NCBI GenBank assembly: GCA_038207585.1
Contig: JBBQZP010000012.1
Location: 1-64,000, forward strand
Direction: 5' to 3'
Source of the DNA: JBBQZP01 sp038207585
Lineage (GTDB): Bacteria; Pseudomonadota; Alphaproteobacteria; Rhodobacterales; Rhodobacteraceae
Length of the DNA: 64,000 nt
The notes beneath the pieces were generated by a model, which ran no database searches, was not told the DNA's origin, and saw nothing but the letters and a program-made list of their open reading frames with translations. Position 1 is the first letter of the stretch. The number at the start of each line of letters is the position of its first letter. This document shows positions 1 to 7,725 of this stretch, piece after piece. The position numbers and the translations under genes were made by a program.

Positions 1-287
1 TTGTATTCAAAGGCCGCAGCGAAATCGCAGCAGGTGAGACGATCACCGACTTCAAGGCCGGGGTCGACAAGATCGACTTGTCGGTGTTGGACGCCAATCT
101 GGGGGCCATCTTCGATCAGGCTTTCACCTTCATTGGTGGCGATGCGTTCAGCAGCACTGCGGGCGAGTTGCGCTATGTGCGCGCAACTGGTCTTTTGAGC
201 GGCGACCAGAATGGCGACGGCGTGGCCGAATTCACTCTGGAACTGTCAAACCACGCGGCGCTGACGCAGAATGATTTCATTCTGTAA
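1..287 (+). CDS. C-terminal end of an RTX/serralysin-type secreted protein (partial)
   Basis: The gene starts before the window; the reading frame is open from base 3. The visible 94 residues contain ITDFKAGVDKIDLS, then FIGGDAFSS, GDQNGDGVAEFTLEL and the ending LTQNDFIL. This pattern matches the peptidase M10 serralysin C-terminal region that follows haemolysin-type calcium-binding repeats in proteins exported by type I secretion, where the terminal hydrophobic DFxL-like residues are part of the secretion signal. The catalytic or effector part lies outside the window, so the function of the whole protein cannot be told. A strong hairpin follows the stop. Confidence 0.8.
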   Translation, partial: VFKGRSEIAAGETITDFKAGVDKIDLSVLDANLGAIFDQAFTFIGGDAFSSTAGELRYVRATGLLSGDQNGDGVAEFTLELSNHAALTQNDFIL

Positions 288-314
288 ACACGCCTCACAA
301 AAGGCGAAAATGGT

Positions 315-345
315 CGGGCGAGGCAGAAATGCCTCGCCCGTATTT
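315..345 (+). terminator. Strong hairpin between convergent genes
   Basis: An 11-bp perfect stem (315-325 with 330-340) closes a GAAA tetraloop and is followed by TATTT on the + strand. It sits between the end of the RTX gene and the end of the leftward threonylcarbamoyl-AMP synthase gene, so it may end transcription from both sides. Confidence 0.75.
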
Positions 346-367
346 CGTTTGGGGATGGTGGGATGGA

Positions 368-1312
368 TCAGCCGCGCGGGGCCGCAGCACGGCGCAGGCG
401 ATCGTTGATTGCAAGCCCCAAACCCTGATCCGGAATTCGGCCAAAGGCGATGCGCCCCGATAGCCCCGCCAGATCATCCGCCTGCCGCAACAGATGAAAA
501 AGGTTCGCTGCCGCCTCGACCAGATCACCCGTGACCGACAGGCTAAGCACATCACCCGGCACACCAAAGCCGACCCAGACCTCACCGGGTTCCGGATGGT
601 CGGCATTGATACGCACGCCTCCGCGCGGGGCGTAATGCGACGCAAGCTGGCCGGGGGCTGTGATTTTACCCGTATCGGCCTGTACCAAAGGCGCACCCAA
701 AGCGGTCTCCAGCGCCTCGACCGGGATGCCTCCGGGGCGCAGCAGGGTGGCGGGGCCGTCCAGCCCGACAATGGTGGATTCGACCCCCACCACACAGGGC
801 CCGCCGTCCAGCACCGCCTCGATCAGCCCGCCAAGACCGTCCAGCACATGCGCGGCCCGCGTCGGGCTGATCCGGCCTGACGGGTTGGCCGACGGTGCCG
901 CCAGCGGTCCGCCGAACCCCGTCAAAAGCGCCCGCGCCACGGGATGTGCGGGCAGCCGCACTGCCACCGACGCCAGCCCCGCCGTGACCAACGGCGACAG
1001 GCCCGAGCCATCGCGCAGCGGCAAAACCAGCGTCAGCGGGCCGGGCCAGAACGCAGCCGCCAACGCTTGCGCGCGCCGATCAAAAAGCGCCAGTCGTTCC
1101 GCCGAAGCCTGATCTGCCACATGCACGATCAACGGGTTGAAACGGGGCCGCCCCTTGGCCTCGAATATCCGCGCCACGGCCACATCCGACCGCGCATCGC
1201 CCGCCAGCCCGTAGACCGTTTCGGTGGGCATCGCGACCAGACTGCCCGCCCGCAACAGGGCTGCGGCGCGAGCTATGCCCTTGGGATCGGCAACAAGTTC
1301 TTCTGTCTTCAT
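368..1312 (-). CDS. tsaC: L-threonylcarbamoyladenylate synthase (Sua5/YrdC/TsaC family)
   Basis: This 314-residue cytoplasmic enzyme makes threonylcarbamoyl-AMP from threonine, bicarbonate and ATP for the t6A37 modification of ANN-decoding tRNAs. The N-terminal YrdC domain shows the KxR-SxN type signature: PTETVYGLAGDA near residue 30, KGRPRFNPLIVHV near residue 55, and APSANPSGRISPT near residue 140. After about residue 200 there is a Sua5 C-terminal domain (GQLASHYAPR), so it is the long Sua5 form, not the short TsaC. I chose the ATG at 1312 (MKTEELVADP); an upstream in-frame ATG at 1351 would add 13 residues unlike the family. It stands alone, facing the RTX gene. Confidence 0.93.
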   Translation of the reverse strand: MKTEELVADPKGIARAAALLRAGSLVAMPTETVYGLAGDARSDVAVARIFEAKGRPRFNPLIVHVADQASAERLALFDRRAQALAAAFWPGPLTLVLPLRDGSGLSPLVTAGLASVAVRLPAHPVARALLTGFGGPLAAPSANPSGRISPTRAAHVLDGLGGLIEAVLDGGPCVVGVESTIVGLDGPATLLRPGGIPVEALETALGAPLVQADTGKITAPGQLASHYAPRGGVRINADHPEPGEVWVGFGVPGDVLSLSVTGDLVEAAANLFHLLRQADDLAGLSGRIAFGRIPDQGLGLAINDRLRRAAAPRG

Positions 1313-1460
1313 AGGGATGTGACGCTGCGTTGGGGTTGAAGGGGCGTCCAACTAGGTTAGGCTGACCCATGTCGCTTTGACATACGGCCATCGCCGGGCG
1401 CTGCCAAGCACCACCATGCCGCCCGCCGTGTCCGCCCTCGCGCCGCCATTGGAGGATCAG

Positions 1461-3176
1461 ATGCCCTACCGCGCCCCGCTTGCCGATTTCCGGTTTCTCT
1501 TTGACCATGTCGTGGGGCTGGCGCAGGTGACGTCCACCGATACCTTTGCCGATGCCACCCCCGAAACCGTCGAAGCCGTGCTGACCGAAGCCGCGCGCTT
1601 GTGTGAAAACGTGCTGGCCCCGTTGCAGCGCCCCGGCGATCAGCACCCCGCGCGGCTGGAAAACGGGGTCGTGCGCACCTCGCCCGGTTACGCCGAGGGC
1701 TACCGTGCCATTGCCGAGGGTGGCTGGGTGTCAATGTCGGCCAGCCCCGAATTCGGCGGCATGGGCCTGCCGATCACGGTGACAACGGCGGTGAACGAGA
1801 TGATGGGGTCGGCGTGCCTTTCGCTGCAACTGAACCCCCTGATGACCCAAGGCCAGATCGAAGCGCTGGAGCATCACGCCTGCGATGCGCTGAAAGCGAT
1901 CTATCTGCCGAAGCTGGTCAGCGGCGAATGGTGCGGCACGATGAACCTGACCGAACCGCAGGCAGGCAGCGACGTGGGCGCACTGCGCACCAAGGCCGAA
2001 CCCAATGGCGACGGCAGCTATGCGATCAGCGGGCAGAAAATCTATATCAGCTGGGGCGACAACGACTTTACACCGAACGTCTGCCATCTGGTGCTGGCGC
2101 GGTTGCCCGACGCGGGTCCGGGCACCAAGGGGATAAGCCTGTTCATGGTGCCCAAGTTCATTCCCGATGATGCGGGCAACCCCGGCAAGCACAACGCGCT
2201 AAGCGTCGTCAGTCTTGAGCACAAGATGGGCCTGCACGGCAGCCCGACCGCCGTGATGCAGTACGACGCAGCAACGGGCTGGCTGGTGGGCGAGCCGAAC
2301 CACGGCATGGCCGCGATGTTCACCATGATGAACAACGCACGCCTTGGCGTCGGTGTGCAGGGCATCTGCGCGGCCGAAGGGGCGTATCAGCACGCGCTGG
2401 CCTATGCCATGTCCCGCAAACAGGGCCGCACCCCGGTTGCAGGCGGCGGCATGATCATCGACCACGCCGATGTGCGCCGGATGCTGGCCACGATGAAGGC
2501 CGAGGTGTTCAGCGCCCGCGCGATTGCGCTGTCCTGCGCCGTGGCCATCGACATGGCCCGCGCAACGGGCGCGGACGACTGGAAGGCCCGCGCCGCATTT
2601 CTGACGCCCATCGCCAAAGCCTATGGCACCGACACGGGCATCCGCGTCGCCGACATGGGCATTCAGGTCCACGGCGGCATGGGCTTCATCGAGGAAACCG
2701 GCGCCGCGCAATATCTGCGCGATGTCCGTGTGACCGCGATCTATGAGGGCACGAACGGCATTCAGGCGATGGACCTTGTGGGCCGCAAGATGATGGACGG
2801 CGGCGAGGCGGCCTTCCGTTTGCTGGACGAGATTCAGAATCAGGCAGGCCCGGCCCGGACCGGGGGTTTTCCCAACATGGCCACCGCCGTCTGGAATGCC
2901 GCGGAATCCCTGCGCGAGACGACAGAGGCGCTGGTGGCGCAAGACATGAACGACCGTTTTGCCGGGGCGGTGCCCTACCTGATGGCCTTTGCCCGCGTTC
3001 TGGGCGGGCATCTGCACCTGACGGCGGCTCTGGCCGAAGGGCACGAAGGCCCGCGCACGGCCCTTGCGCGCTTTTACATCCGGCGGCTTTTGCCGGAACA
3101 CGCAGCCCTTCTGGCACAGGTGCGCGAAGGGGCAGCAGGGCTTTACGCCCTTTCAACCGAGGATCTTGTCGCGTGA
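1461..3176 (+). CDS. Acyl-CoA dehydrogenase, DmdC-like large subfamily
   Basis: A 571-residue FAD flavoprotein that should oxidise an acyl-CoA to its enoyl-CoA and pass electrons to ETF. The start MPYRAPLADFRFLF, the length near 570-600 residues, TEPQAGSDVGALRTKA around residue 160 and the FAD/substrate region IQVHGGMGFIEETG near residue 405 are typical of the long acyl-CoA dehydrogenases that include 3-methylmercaptopropionyl-CoA dehydrogenase DmdC. Many members of this subfamily act on other short acyl-CoAs, so the substrate is not settled. The ATG at 1461 has a GGAGGA ribosome site at 1451; in-frame starts further up lack family resemblance. It overlaps the next gene by one base (TGATG), so the two are probably co-translated. 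Confidence 0.88.
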   Translation: MPYRAPLADFRFLFDHVVGLAQVTSTDTFADATPETVEAVLTEAARLCENVLAPLQRPGDQHPARLENGVVRTSPGYAEGYRAIAEGGWVSMSASPEFGGMGLPITVTTAVNEMMGSACLSLQLNPLMTQGQIEALEHHACDALKAIYLPKLVSGEWCGTMNLTEPQAGSDVGALRTKAEPNGDGSYAISGQKIYISWGDNDFTPNVCHLVLARLPDAGPGTKGISLFMVPKFIPDDAGNPGKHNALSVVSLEHKMGLHGSPTAVMQYDAATGWLVGEPNHGMAAMFTMMNNARLGVGVQGICAAEGAYQHALAYAMSRKQGRTPVAGGGMIIDHADVRRMLATMKAEVFSARAIALSCAVAIDMARATGADDWKARAAFLTPIAKAYGTDTGIRVADMGIQVHGGMGFIEETGAAQYLRDVRVTAIYEGTNGIQAMDLVGRKMMDGGEAAFRLLDEIQNQAGPARTGGFPNMATAVWNAAESLRETTEALVAQDMNDRFAGAVPYLMAFARVLGGHLHLTAALAEGHEGPRTALARFYIRRLLPEHAALLAQVREGAAGLYALSTEDLVA

Positions 3177-4216
3177 TGGACGCAGGCGCGGCTACAGGCA
3201 TCCGCTATCCGTTCGCCGAACCGCCCGCCCCCGGCACGGCGACCCTGATCGCCGAAGATGTGCTGTGGCTGCGCCTGCCGCTGCCGATGGCATTGGATCA
3301 TGTGAATGTCTTTGCGCTGGATGATGGCGACGGCTGGACGATCATCGACACCGGGCTTGATACCAAAAAGACCCGCGCGATCTGGGCCGCGGCACTGGCC
3401 GGGCCATTGGCGGGAAAACCCGTGCGCCGGGTTGTTGTCACGCATTATCACCCCGACCATATCGGCCTTGCAGGCTGGTTTCAGGCGCATGGGGCCGAGT
3501 TGATCACCACCCGCACCTCGTGGCTTTATGCGCGGATGCTGGTGCTGGATGTGCAGGCCCAGCCTTCGCCGGAAGCGATGGACTTCTGGCGCGGGGCCGG
3601 AATGCCCGCCGACATGCTCGCCACCCGCGCGGCAGAGCGCCCGTTCAACTTTGCCGATGCGGTAGCCCCTTTGCCATTGGGTTTCACCCGGATCACCGAC
3701 GGCGACGAGATCACGATGGGCGGTCGCCGCTGGATCACCCGCATCGGCCACGGTCATGCACCCGAACATGCCACCTTTTTCAGCCTTGATGACGATCTGG
3801 TGCTGGGCGGAGATCAGCTTCTCCCCTCCATCTCGGCCAATATCGGCGTCTACCCGACCGAACCTGACGCCGACCCCCTTGGCGAATGGCTGGCAAGCTG
3901 CACCGCGTTCAAGGCTCATGCCACCGACGCGCAACTGATCCTGCCGGGGCACAAGCTGCCCTTCACCGGCCTGCCCCTGCGGCTGGATCAGATGATCGAA
4001 AACCACCAGGGCGCACTGGACCGCCTGATCGAACATCTCAAAACACCCCACACGGCCGCTGATTGCTTTTTGCCGCTGTTCAAACGTGAGATCACGGGCG
4101 ACGCCTACGGCATGGCGCTGGTCGAATCGGTGGCGCATCTGAACCACCTGCTTCACCGCCGGGTCATCACCCGCACCCGGCGGGCCGATGGTGCATGGAA
4201 CTGGTGCGCACAATAA
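3176..4216 (+). CDS. MBL-fold metallo-hydrolase
   Basis: A 346-residue metallo-beta-lactamase-fold protein. The zinc motif THYHPDHIG lies near residue 88, a further metal ligand is likely in the RIGHGHAPEH segment near residue 190, and LVLGGDQLLPS provides the bridging aspartate near residue 215. After the hydrolase core there is a C-terminal alpha-helical region with the feel of the winged-helix tail seen in bacterial LACTB2-like members. It is coupled to the acyl-CoA dehydrogenase gene through a one-base overlap, which suggests a thioester or related hydrolase acting on a product of that pathway; the substrate is inference only. A GTG directly before the ATG is a possible alternative start. 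Confidence 0.85.
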   Translation: MDAGAATGIRYPFAEPPAPGTATLIAEDVLWLRLPLPMALDHVNVFALDDGDGWTIIDTGLDTKKTRAIWAAALAGPLAGKPVRRVVVTHYHPDHIGLAGWFQAHGAELITTRTSWLYARMLVLDVQAQPSPEAMDFWRGAGMPADMLATRAAERPFNFADAVAPLPLGFTRITDGDEITMGGRRWITRIGHGHAPEHATFFSLDDDLVLGGDQLLPSISANIGVYPTEPDADPLGEWLASCTAFKAHATDAQLILPGHKLPFTGLPLRLDQMIENHQGALDRLIEHLKTPHTAADCFLPLFKREITGDAYGMALVESVAHLNHLLHRRVITRTRRADGAWNWCAQ

Positions 4217-4294
4217 TGCCGGGCTTTCTGTCGCCTCGTGACAGCCCCGCATGAATCGGTTATTGCAACGCAAGATCACGCAGGAGACGACCCT

Positions 4295-4429
4295 ATGGCC
4301 GAAAAACAAGAAGGCAAAATGGACATCAAGGCGCAGGAAAAAACCTTTGCCGGGTTCATCCGCATGTCCACATGGGGTGCGGGTATCAGCATTGCCATTC
4401 TGATCTTCATGGCGCTGGCGAACGCCTGA
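4295..4429 (+). CDS. aa3-type cytochrome c oxidase subunit IV
   Basis: This 44-residue protein has a short polar N-terminus (MAEKQEGKMDIKAQEKTF) and one membrane helix (GAGISIAILIFMALANA). That is the layout of the small bacterial subunit IV of the aa3 oxidase (COX4_pro_2 family), which packs against subunits I and III in the inner membrane and is not essential for catalysis. The start is set by AGGAGACG at 4282, about seven bases before the ATG at 4295. As in many Rhodobacterales it lies away from the genes for the catalytic subunits. Confidence 0.85.
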   Translation: MAEKQEGKMDIKAQEKTFAGFIRMSTWGAGISIAILIFMALANA

Positions 4430-4454
4430 CACCGAACGGATGACCGGAACCGCC

Positions 4455-5078
4455 ATGCGCCGCCTGACCCAGACCCTTGCTGCGCTTTGCCTTGTGGCGC
4501 TGACCGCCTGCGGCGCTGGCGTTTCGGTATCCTCCAGCGACGAGGCGGTCGCCAGCGCGCGCTATGTGGCCGATGGCCCGCCCACGATCACGTTGTTTAC
4601 TGTGATCAACAACAAAAGCGGCTCGGGGGCGCACACTGCCCTGATGATCAGCGGGGATGAGCGGATCCTGTTCGATCCGGCGGGGTCCTGGTACCATCCG
4701 AAAGTGCCTGAACGCAACGACGTGCATTTCGGCATCACACCCAAAGTCGTGCTGTTCTACATCGACTACCATTCACGTAAAACCTATGACGTGATTGAAC
4801 AAAGCGTGGTCGTCACCCCCGCTGTCGCCCGCATGGTCGCAGACCGGGCCAAGGCCTACGGTGCCGTGGCCCGCGCGCATTGCACGGAATCGACCAGTGC
4901 CATCCTGAGCGGCGTTCCGGGCTTTGAAAGCCTGCCACAAACGTGGTTTCCGAAGCAGTTTTCCAAAGCTTTTGACCAGTTGCCCGGCGTGAAGACAACG
5001 TATCACACCGATGACGATGACGATAAAAACCACGGGGTGCTGCTGGTGCAGGCCAATGGCGATCCATTCGTCGAATAA
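4455..5078 (+). CDS. Lipoprotein of unknown function with separated His and Cys motifs
   Basis: A 207-residue protein with a lipoprotein signal: MRRLTQTLAALCLVALTACG, lipobox cysteine at residue 19. After a short Ser-rich linker comes a compact domain with GSGAHTALMI (His60), ERILFDPAGSWYHP, and later ARAHCTESTSAIL (Cys143). A His-containing strand before a Cys-containing helix is the order found in circularly permuted NlpC/P60-papain-like proteins, so a membrane-anchored amidase or peptidase is possible, but this is inference from motif order and I do not recognise the family. The tail holds an acidic run (TDDDDDK). The ATG at 4455 is preferred to one at 4440 because it places the signal peptide at the N-terminus. 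Confidence 0.7.
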   Translation: MRRLTQTLAALCLVALTACGAGVSVSSSDEAVASARYVADGPPTITLFTVINNKSGSGAHTALMISGDERILFDPAGSWYHPKVPERNDVHFGITPKVVLFYIDYHSRKTYDVIEQSVVVTPAVARMVADRAKAYGAVARAHCTESTSAILSGVPGFESLPQTWFPKQFSKAFDQLPGVKTTYHTDDDDDKNHGVLLVQANGDPFVE

Positions 5079-5088
5079 ACAGGTGCGC

Positions 5089-5406
5089 TCAGCCTGCCAG
5101 TTGCGGCAGACCGTACAACACCCCCGCCCCCAGAACCATCGCCACAATTGCCCGGCGGAAAAGTGCGGCCACCAGCATCACGCCCACTGCCAGCACAACC
5201 CGCGCGTCATCACCCTGCCCCGCCGCCGCACCCGGCCAGATCAGCGACGGTGCCACGACCCCCGGAATGGCCAGAAGCGGCAAAACCCGCATCCCCAATG
5301 CCGAAAGCGCCCAGCGCATCAGCATGCCCGACAACGATATGCGCAGCAACATCGCCCCCCCGGCAAGGGCCGTGATCAAAGTCCATGCTTTTTGCGGATC
5401 GTCCAT
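5089..5406 (-). CDS. AzlD-domain branched-chain amino acid exporter small subunit (unpaired)
   Basis: A 105-residue membrane protein with about four hydrophobic helices and the AzlD signature region (RISLSGMLMRWALSALGMRVLPLLAIPGVVAP). AzlD normally works with AzlC to export branched-chain amino acids or their analogues. No azlC lies beside it; a full azlC-azlD pair is present at 36001-37006. The gene is read away from mobA, with GGAGGGG a few bases before the ATG at 5406. It may pair with a distant AzlC or be a leftover of a split locus. Confidence 0.8.
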   Translation of the reverse strand: MDDPQKAWTLITALAGGAMLLRISLSGMLMRWALSALGMRVLPLLAIPGVVAPSLIWPGAAAGQGDDARVVLAVGVMLVAALFRRAIVAMVLGAGVLYGLPQLAG

Positions 5407-5498
5407 CCTGCCCCCTCCGGCACGGCGCGCAGGGGTTTACGCGCCTGCACTCTGGCCTTAGGCAAAAGACAGGCAGGATGCAATTGGCAGGGACGGCG

Positions 5499-6080
5499 AT
5501 GGTGATCTTCGGGGCGATCCTTGCCGGCGGCGAAGCCCGCAGGATGGGCGGTGCTGACAAGGCGCTGTTGCAGCTTTCCGGGCGCAGCCTGCTTGCGCAT
5601 GCCATCGAACGGATGTCACCGCAGGTCGCCGACCTTGCCCTGTCGGCCAACGGCGATCCGGCGCGCTTTGCGGAGTTTGATCTGCCGGTTCTGCCCGATA
5701 GTGCATCACTTGGCCCTCTGTCGGGCGTTCTGGCCGCGCTGGACTGGGCCGAAGGCCGCGCCGATGCCGTTGTTACCGTGGCCGTTGATACGCCGTTCTT
5801 CCCCTGCGATCTCGTGCCCCGCCTTTATGATGCCGGCAAAGGTCAGCTTGCCATTGCCCACAGTGCGGGGCGCGCACATCCGGTCTTTGCCCTGTGGCCG
5901 CTAAGCCTGCACGGCCCTCTGCGCGTTGCCTTGGCGCAGGGCGAGGCAAAAGTGATGCACTTCACCACCACCCATCACGCAGCCACTGCGGATTTCCCCG
6001 CGGGCCCACCCGACCCGTTCTGGAACCTGAACACACCCGAAGACCTTGCCGCCGCCGAAGCCGCCCTTGCCGCCCGATGA
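5499..6080 (+). CDS. mobA: Molybdenum cofactor guanylyltransferase MobA
   Basis: This 193-residue enzyme transfers GMP from GTP to molybdopterin, giving the bis-MGD cofactor of DMSO-reductase-type enzymes. The nucleotide-binding start VIFGAILAGGEARRMGGADK fits the family exactly, with SLGPLSGVLAALDW near residue 75 and VDTPFFPCDLV near residue 95. I chose ATG 5499 because AGGGA ends five bases upstream and the family begins just before the AILAGG loop; an ATG at 5478 would add seven residues. It overlaps the next gene by four bases (ATGA). No mobB is seen next to it. Confidence 0.9.
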   Translation: MVIFGAILAGGEARRMGGADKALLQLSGRSLLAHAIERMSPQVADLALSANGDPARFAEFDLPVLPDSASLGPLSGVLAALDWAEGRADAVVTVAVDTPFFPCDLVPRLYDAGKGQLAIAHSAGRAHPVFALWPLSLHGPLRVALAQGEAKVMHFTTTHHAATADFPAGPPDPFWNLNTPEDLAAAEAALAAR

Positions 6081-6946
6081 ACCGGCCCTTCGACAGCGTG
6101 ATAATCGTCGACTGGTCGGCCTCTGCCACCCCCTCGCCCCGCCGACCCACGGCCGATGCAATCTGGATCGGCATGGCCTCGGCGCAGGGCGAAACCACTA
6201 CCTATCACCGCACGCGGGCCGACGCCGAGGCAGCCCTGACCCGCATACTAGATGCCGAAACTGCCGCCGGGCGTAGGGTGCTGGCAGGATTTGATTTCCC
6301 CTTCGGCTACCCGCAGGGATTTGCCGAACGGCTGACCGGCACGGCGGGGGCGGGTGCCGTCTGGCACTGGATGCAGCACAACGTGACCGACAGCCCCACG
6401 AACGAAAATAACCGCTTCGCCGTCGCCGCCCGGATCAACGCAATGTTCGCCGCCCCCGGCCCGTTCTGGGGCCGTCCGCAAAGCCTGCCCCTACCCGGCC
6501 TGTCCGAACGCAAAAACGCCGACTACCCCGCCGTTGGCCTTGCCGAACGCCGCCGCGTCGAAACACTGGTGCGGGGCGCGCAACCCGTGTGGAAACTTTT
6601 CACCACCGGATCGGTCGGCTCGCAGGCGCTGATGGGCCTGCCGATGATCGCGCGACTGGCGGCACGGCACCGGGCCAGCGTCTGGCCTTTCGACGCCCCC
6701 GGCCTCCTGACGCTGGCCGAGGTTTACCCCTCGCTGATCAACGCCGCCGTCCGCCCGGCGGTCGCAACGGGCGAGATCAAGGACGCCGCACAAGTGCGCC
6801 TGCTGGCCCGCGCCCTGCGGCACCTTTCCGCAACCGGTAGACTGGATACCCTCCTCAACGATGTGCCCGACTGGCCGGGCCGCGCCGACGAAGGCTGGAT
6901 TCTCGGGGCCGGGCACGCACCCCTTCTGGCACAGGCGCTATCATGA
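6077..6946 (+). CDS. Conserved protein of unknown function coupled to mobA
   Basis: A 289-residue soluble protein without signal peptide or membrane helix. The N-terminal segment VIIVDWSASATPSP and the later LAGFDFPFGYPQGF resemble the acidic-residue strands of RNase-H-fold predicted nucleases (DUF429-like), but I cannot confirm that family by eye. Similar proteins next to mobA are sometimes labelled as molybdopterin guanine dinucleotide synthesis proteins because of position alone. Further conserved-looking stretches are NENNRFAVAARINA, WKLFTTGSVGSQALMGLP and LAEVYPSLI. The four-base overlaps with mobA before and the acetyltransferase after indicate one translational unit. Confidence 0.6.
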   Translation: MNRPFDSVIIVDWSASATPSPRRPTADAIWIGMASAQGETTTYHRTRADAEAALTRILDAETAAGRRVLAGFDFPFGYPQGFAERLTGTAGAGAVWHWMQHNVTDSPTNENNRFAVAARINAMFAAPGPFWGRPQSLPLPGLSERKNADYPAVGLAERRRVETLVRGAQPVWKLFTTGSVGSQALMGLPMIARLAARHRASVWPFDAPGLLTLAEVYPSLINAAVRPAVATGEIKDAAQVRLLARALRHLSATGRLDTLLNDVPDWPGRADEGWILGAGHAPLLAQALS

Positions 6947-7530
6947 CCCCGCAGATCCTCCTCGGCCTGCCCGCGCTGCTTGTCCCCGACGCAACATCCC
7001 TCTACTGGCAGGCCTTTGGCGCAAAACTTGGCCGGGTCATGGGCCCCGAACCCCGGGCCTTGCGGTATCTCGCCTGCGTCATGCGCCCCGATCGATGCCT
7101 CTGCGCGCTTGATGATCGCGGCGCACTTCTCGGCCTTGCCGGATTCAAGACCCCGCAGGGCGCATTTGCAGCAGGCAGATTCGCCGACCTGCGCACCGTC
7201 TATGGCCCGGCAGGGGCGTTCTGGCGCGACCGATTGCTCCGCCTTCTCGACACTGACGCACCAAACGACCGGTTTCTGATCGACGGCATCTGTGTCGCAC
7301 CTGCTGCCCGCAATCAGGGCATCGGAACGCTGCTGCTTGACGCGATCTGCGATCTGGCAACGCAGCGCGGTCACAGCGCCATTCAACTTGAAGTCGTCGA
7401 TACGAACGTCCGCGCCAGGGCACTTTATGAACGGTTGGGATTTCGCGTCACAACGACCCAGTCGCTCGGCCCCCTGCGGCATGTCTTCGGCTTCAGCGCA
7501 GCCCTCACGATGGTCCGCGACCTGCCCTGA
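6943..7530 (+). CDS. GNAT-family N-acetyltransferase
   Basis: A 195-residue acetyltransferase. The acetyl-CoA binding loop is visible as CVAPAARNQGIGTLLLDAI (about residues 114-132), a good R/Q-x-x-G-x-G/A motif, followed by the usual strand LEVVDTNVRARALYERLGF. The first 100 residues are less typical and may set the substrate, which cannot be told. The gene starts inside the stop of the preceding mobA-linked gene (ATGA) and is the last of that operon; the intergenic repeat element at 7545-7705 follows it. Confidence 0.85.
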   Translation: MTPQILLGLPALLVPDATSLYWQAFGAKLGRVMGPEPRALRYLACVMRPDRCLCALDDRGALLGLAGFKTPQGAFAAGRFADLRTVYGPAGAFWRDRLLRLLDTDAPNDRFLIDGICVAPAARNQGIGTLLLDAICDLATQRGHSAIQLEVVDTNVRARALYERLGFRVTTTQSLGPLRHVFGFSAALTMVRDLP

Positions 7531-7544
7531 ATCCGCAAATCGCC

Positions 7545-7705
7545 GCAAACTTCATTTTTGCCCAGATACTCACCTCCCCCGTCACGACTGCGGAGAGGTA
7601 GGATTTGAGTATTTTTGCAAAAATGAAGTCGCAAAACCTCAGCTAACCAAGCAATGGAGCAAGAGCGACGCCGTCCGAGTGGGGCTCGATGCCCCCGAGG
7701 ACGGC
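7545..7705. repeat. Modular intergenic repeat element, copy 1, between convergent genes
   Basis: Two facing arms, TTCATTTTTGC at 7551-7561 and its exact complement at 7617-7627, are extended by ATACTC/GAGTAT and ACCTC/GAGGT, so the whole 80-base stretch can fold into one long hairpin. A second hairpin follows, GCCGTCC at 7670-7676 with GGACGGC at 7699-7705, with GGGGC/GCCCC nested inside. The gap lies between a rightward and a leftward gene, so a bidirectional terminator is the simplest role. The right arm is nearly identical to 32856-32882. Confidence 0.7.
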
Positions 7706-7725
7706 TCCCCCGATGTGCAGGCGTC

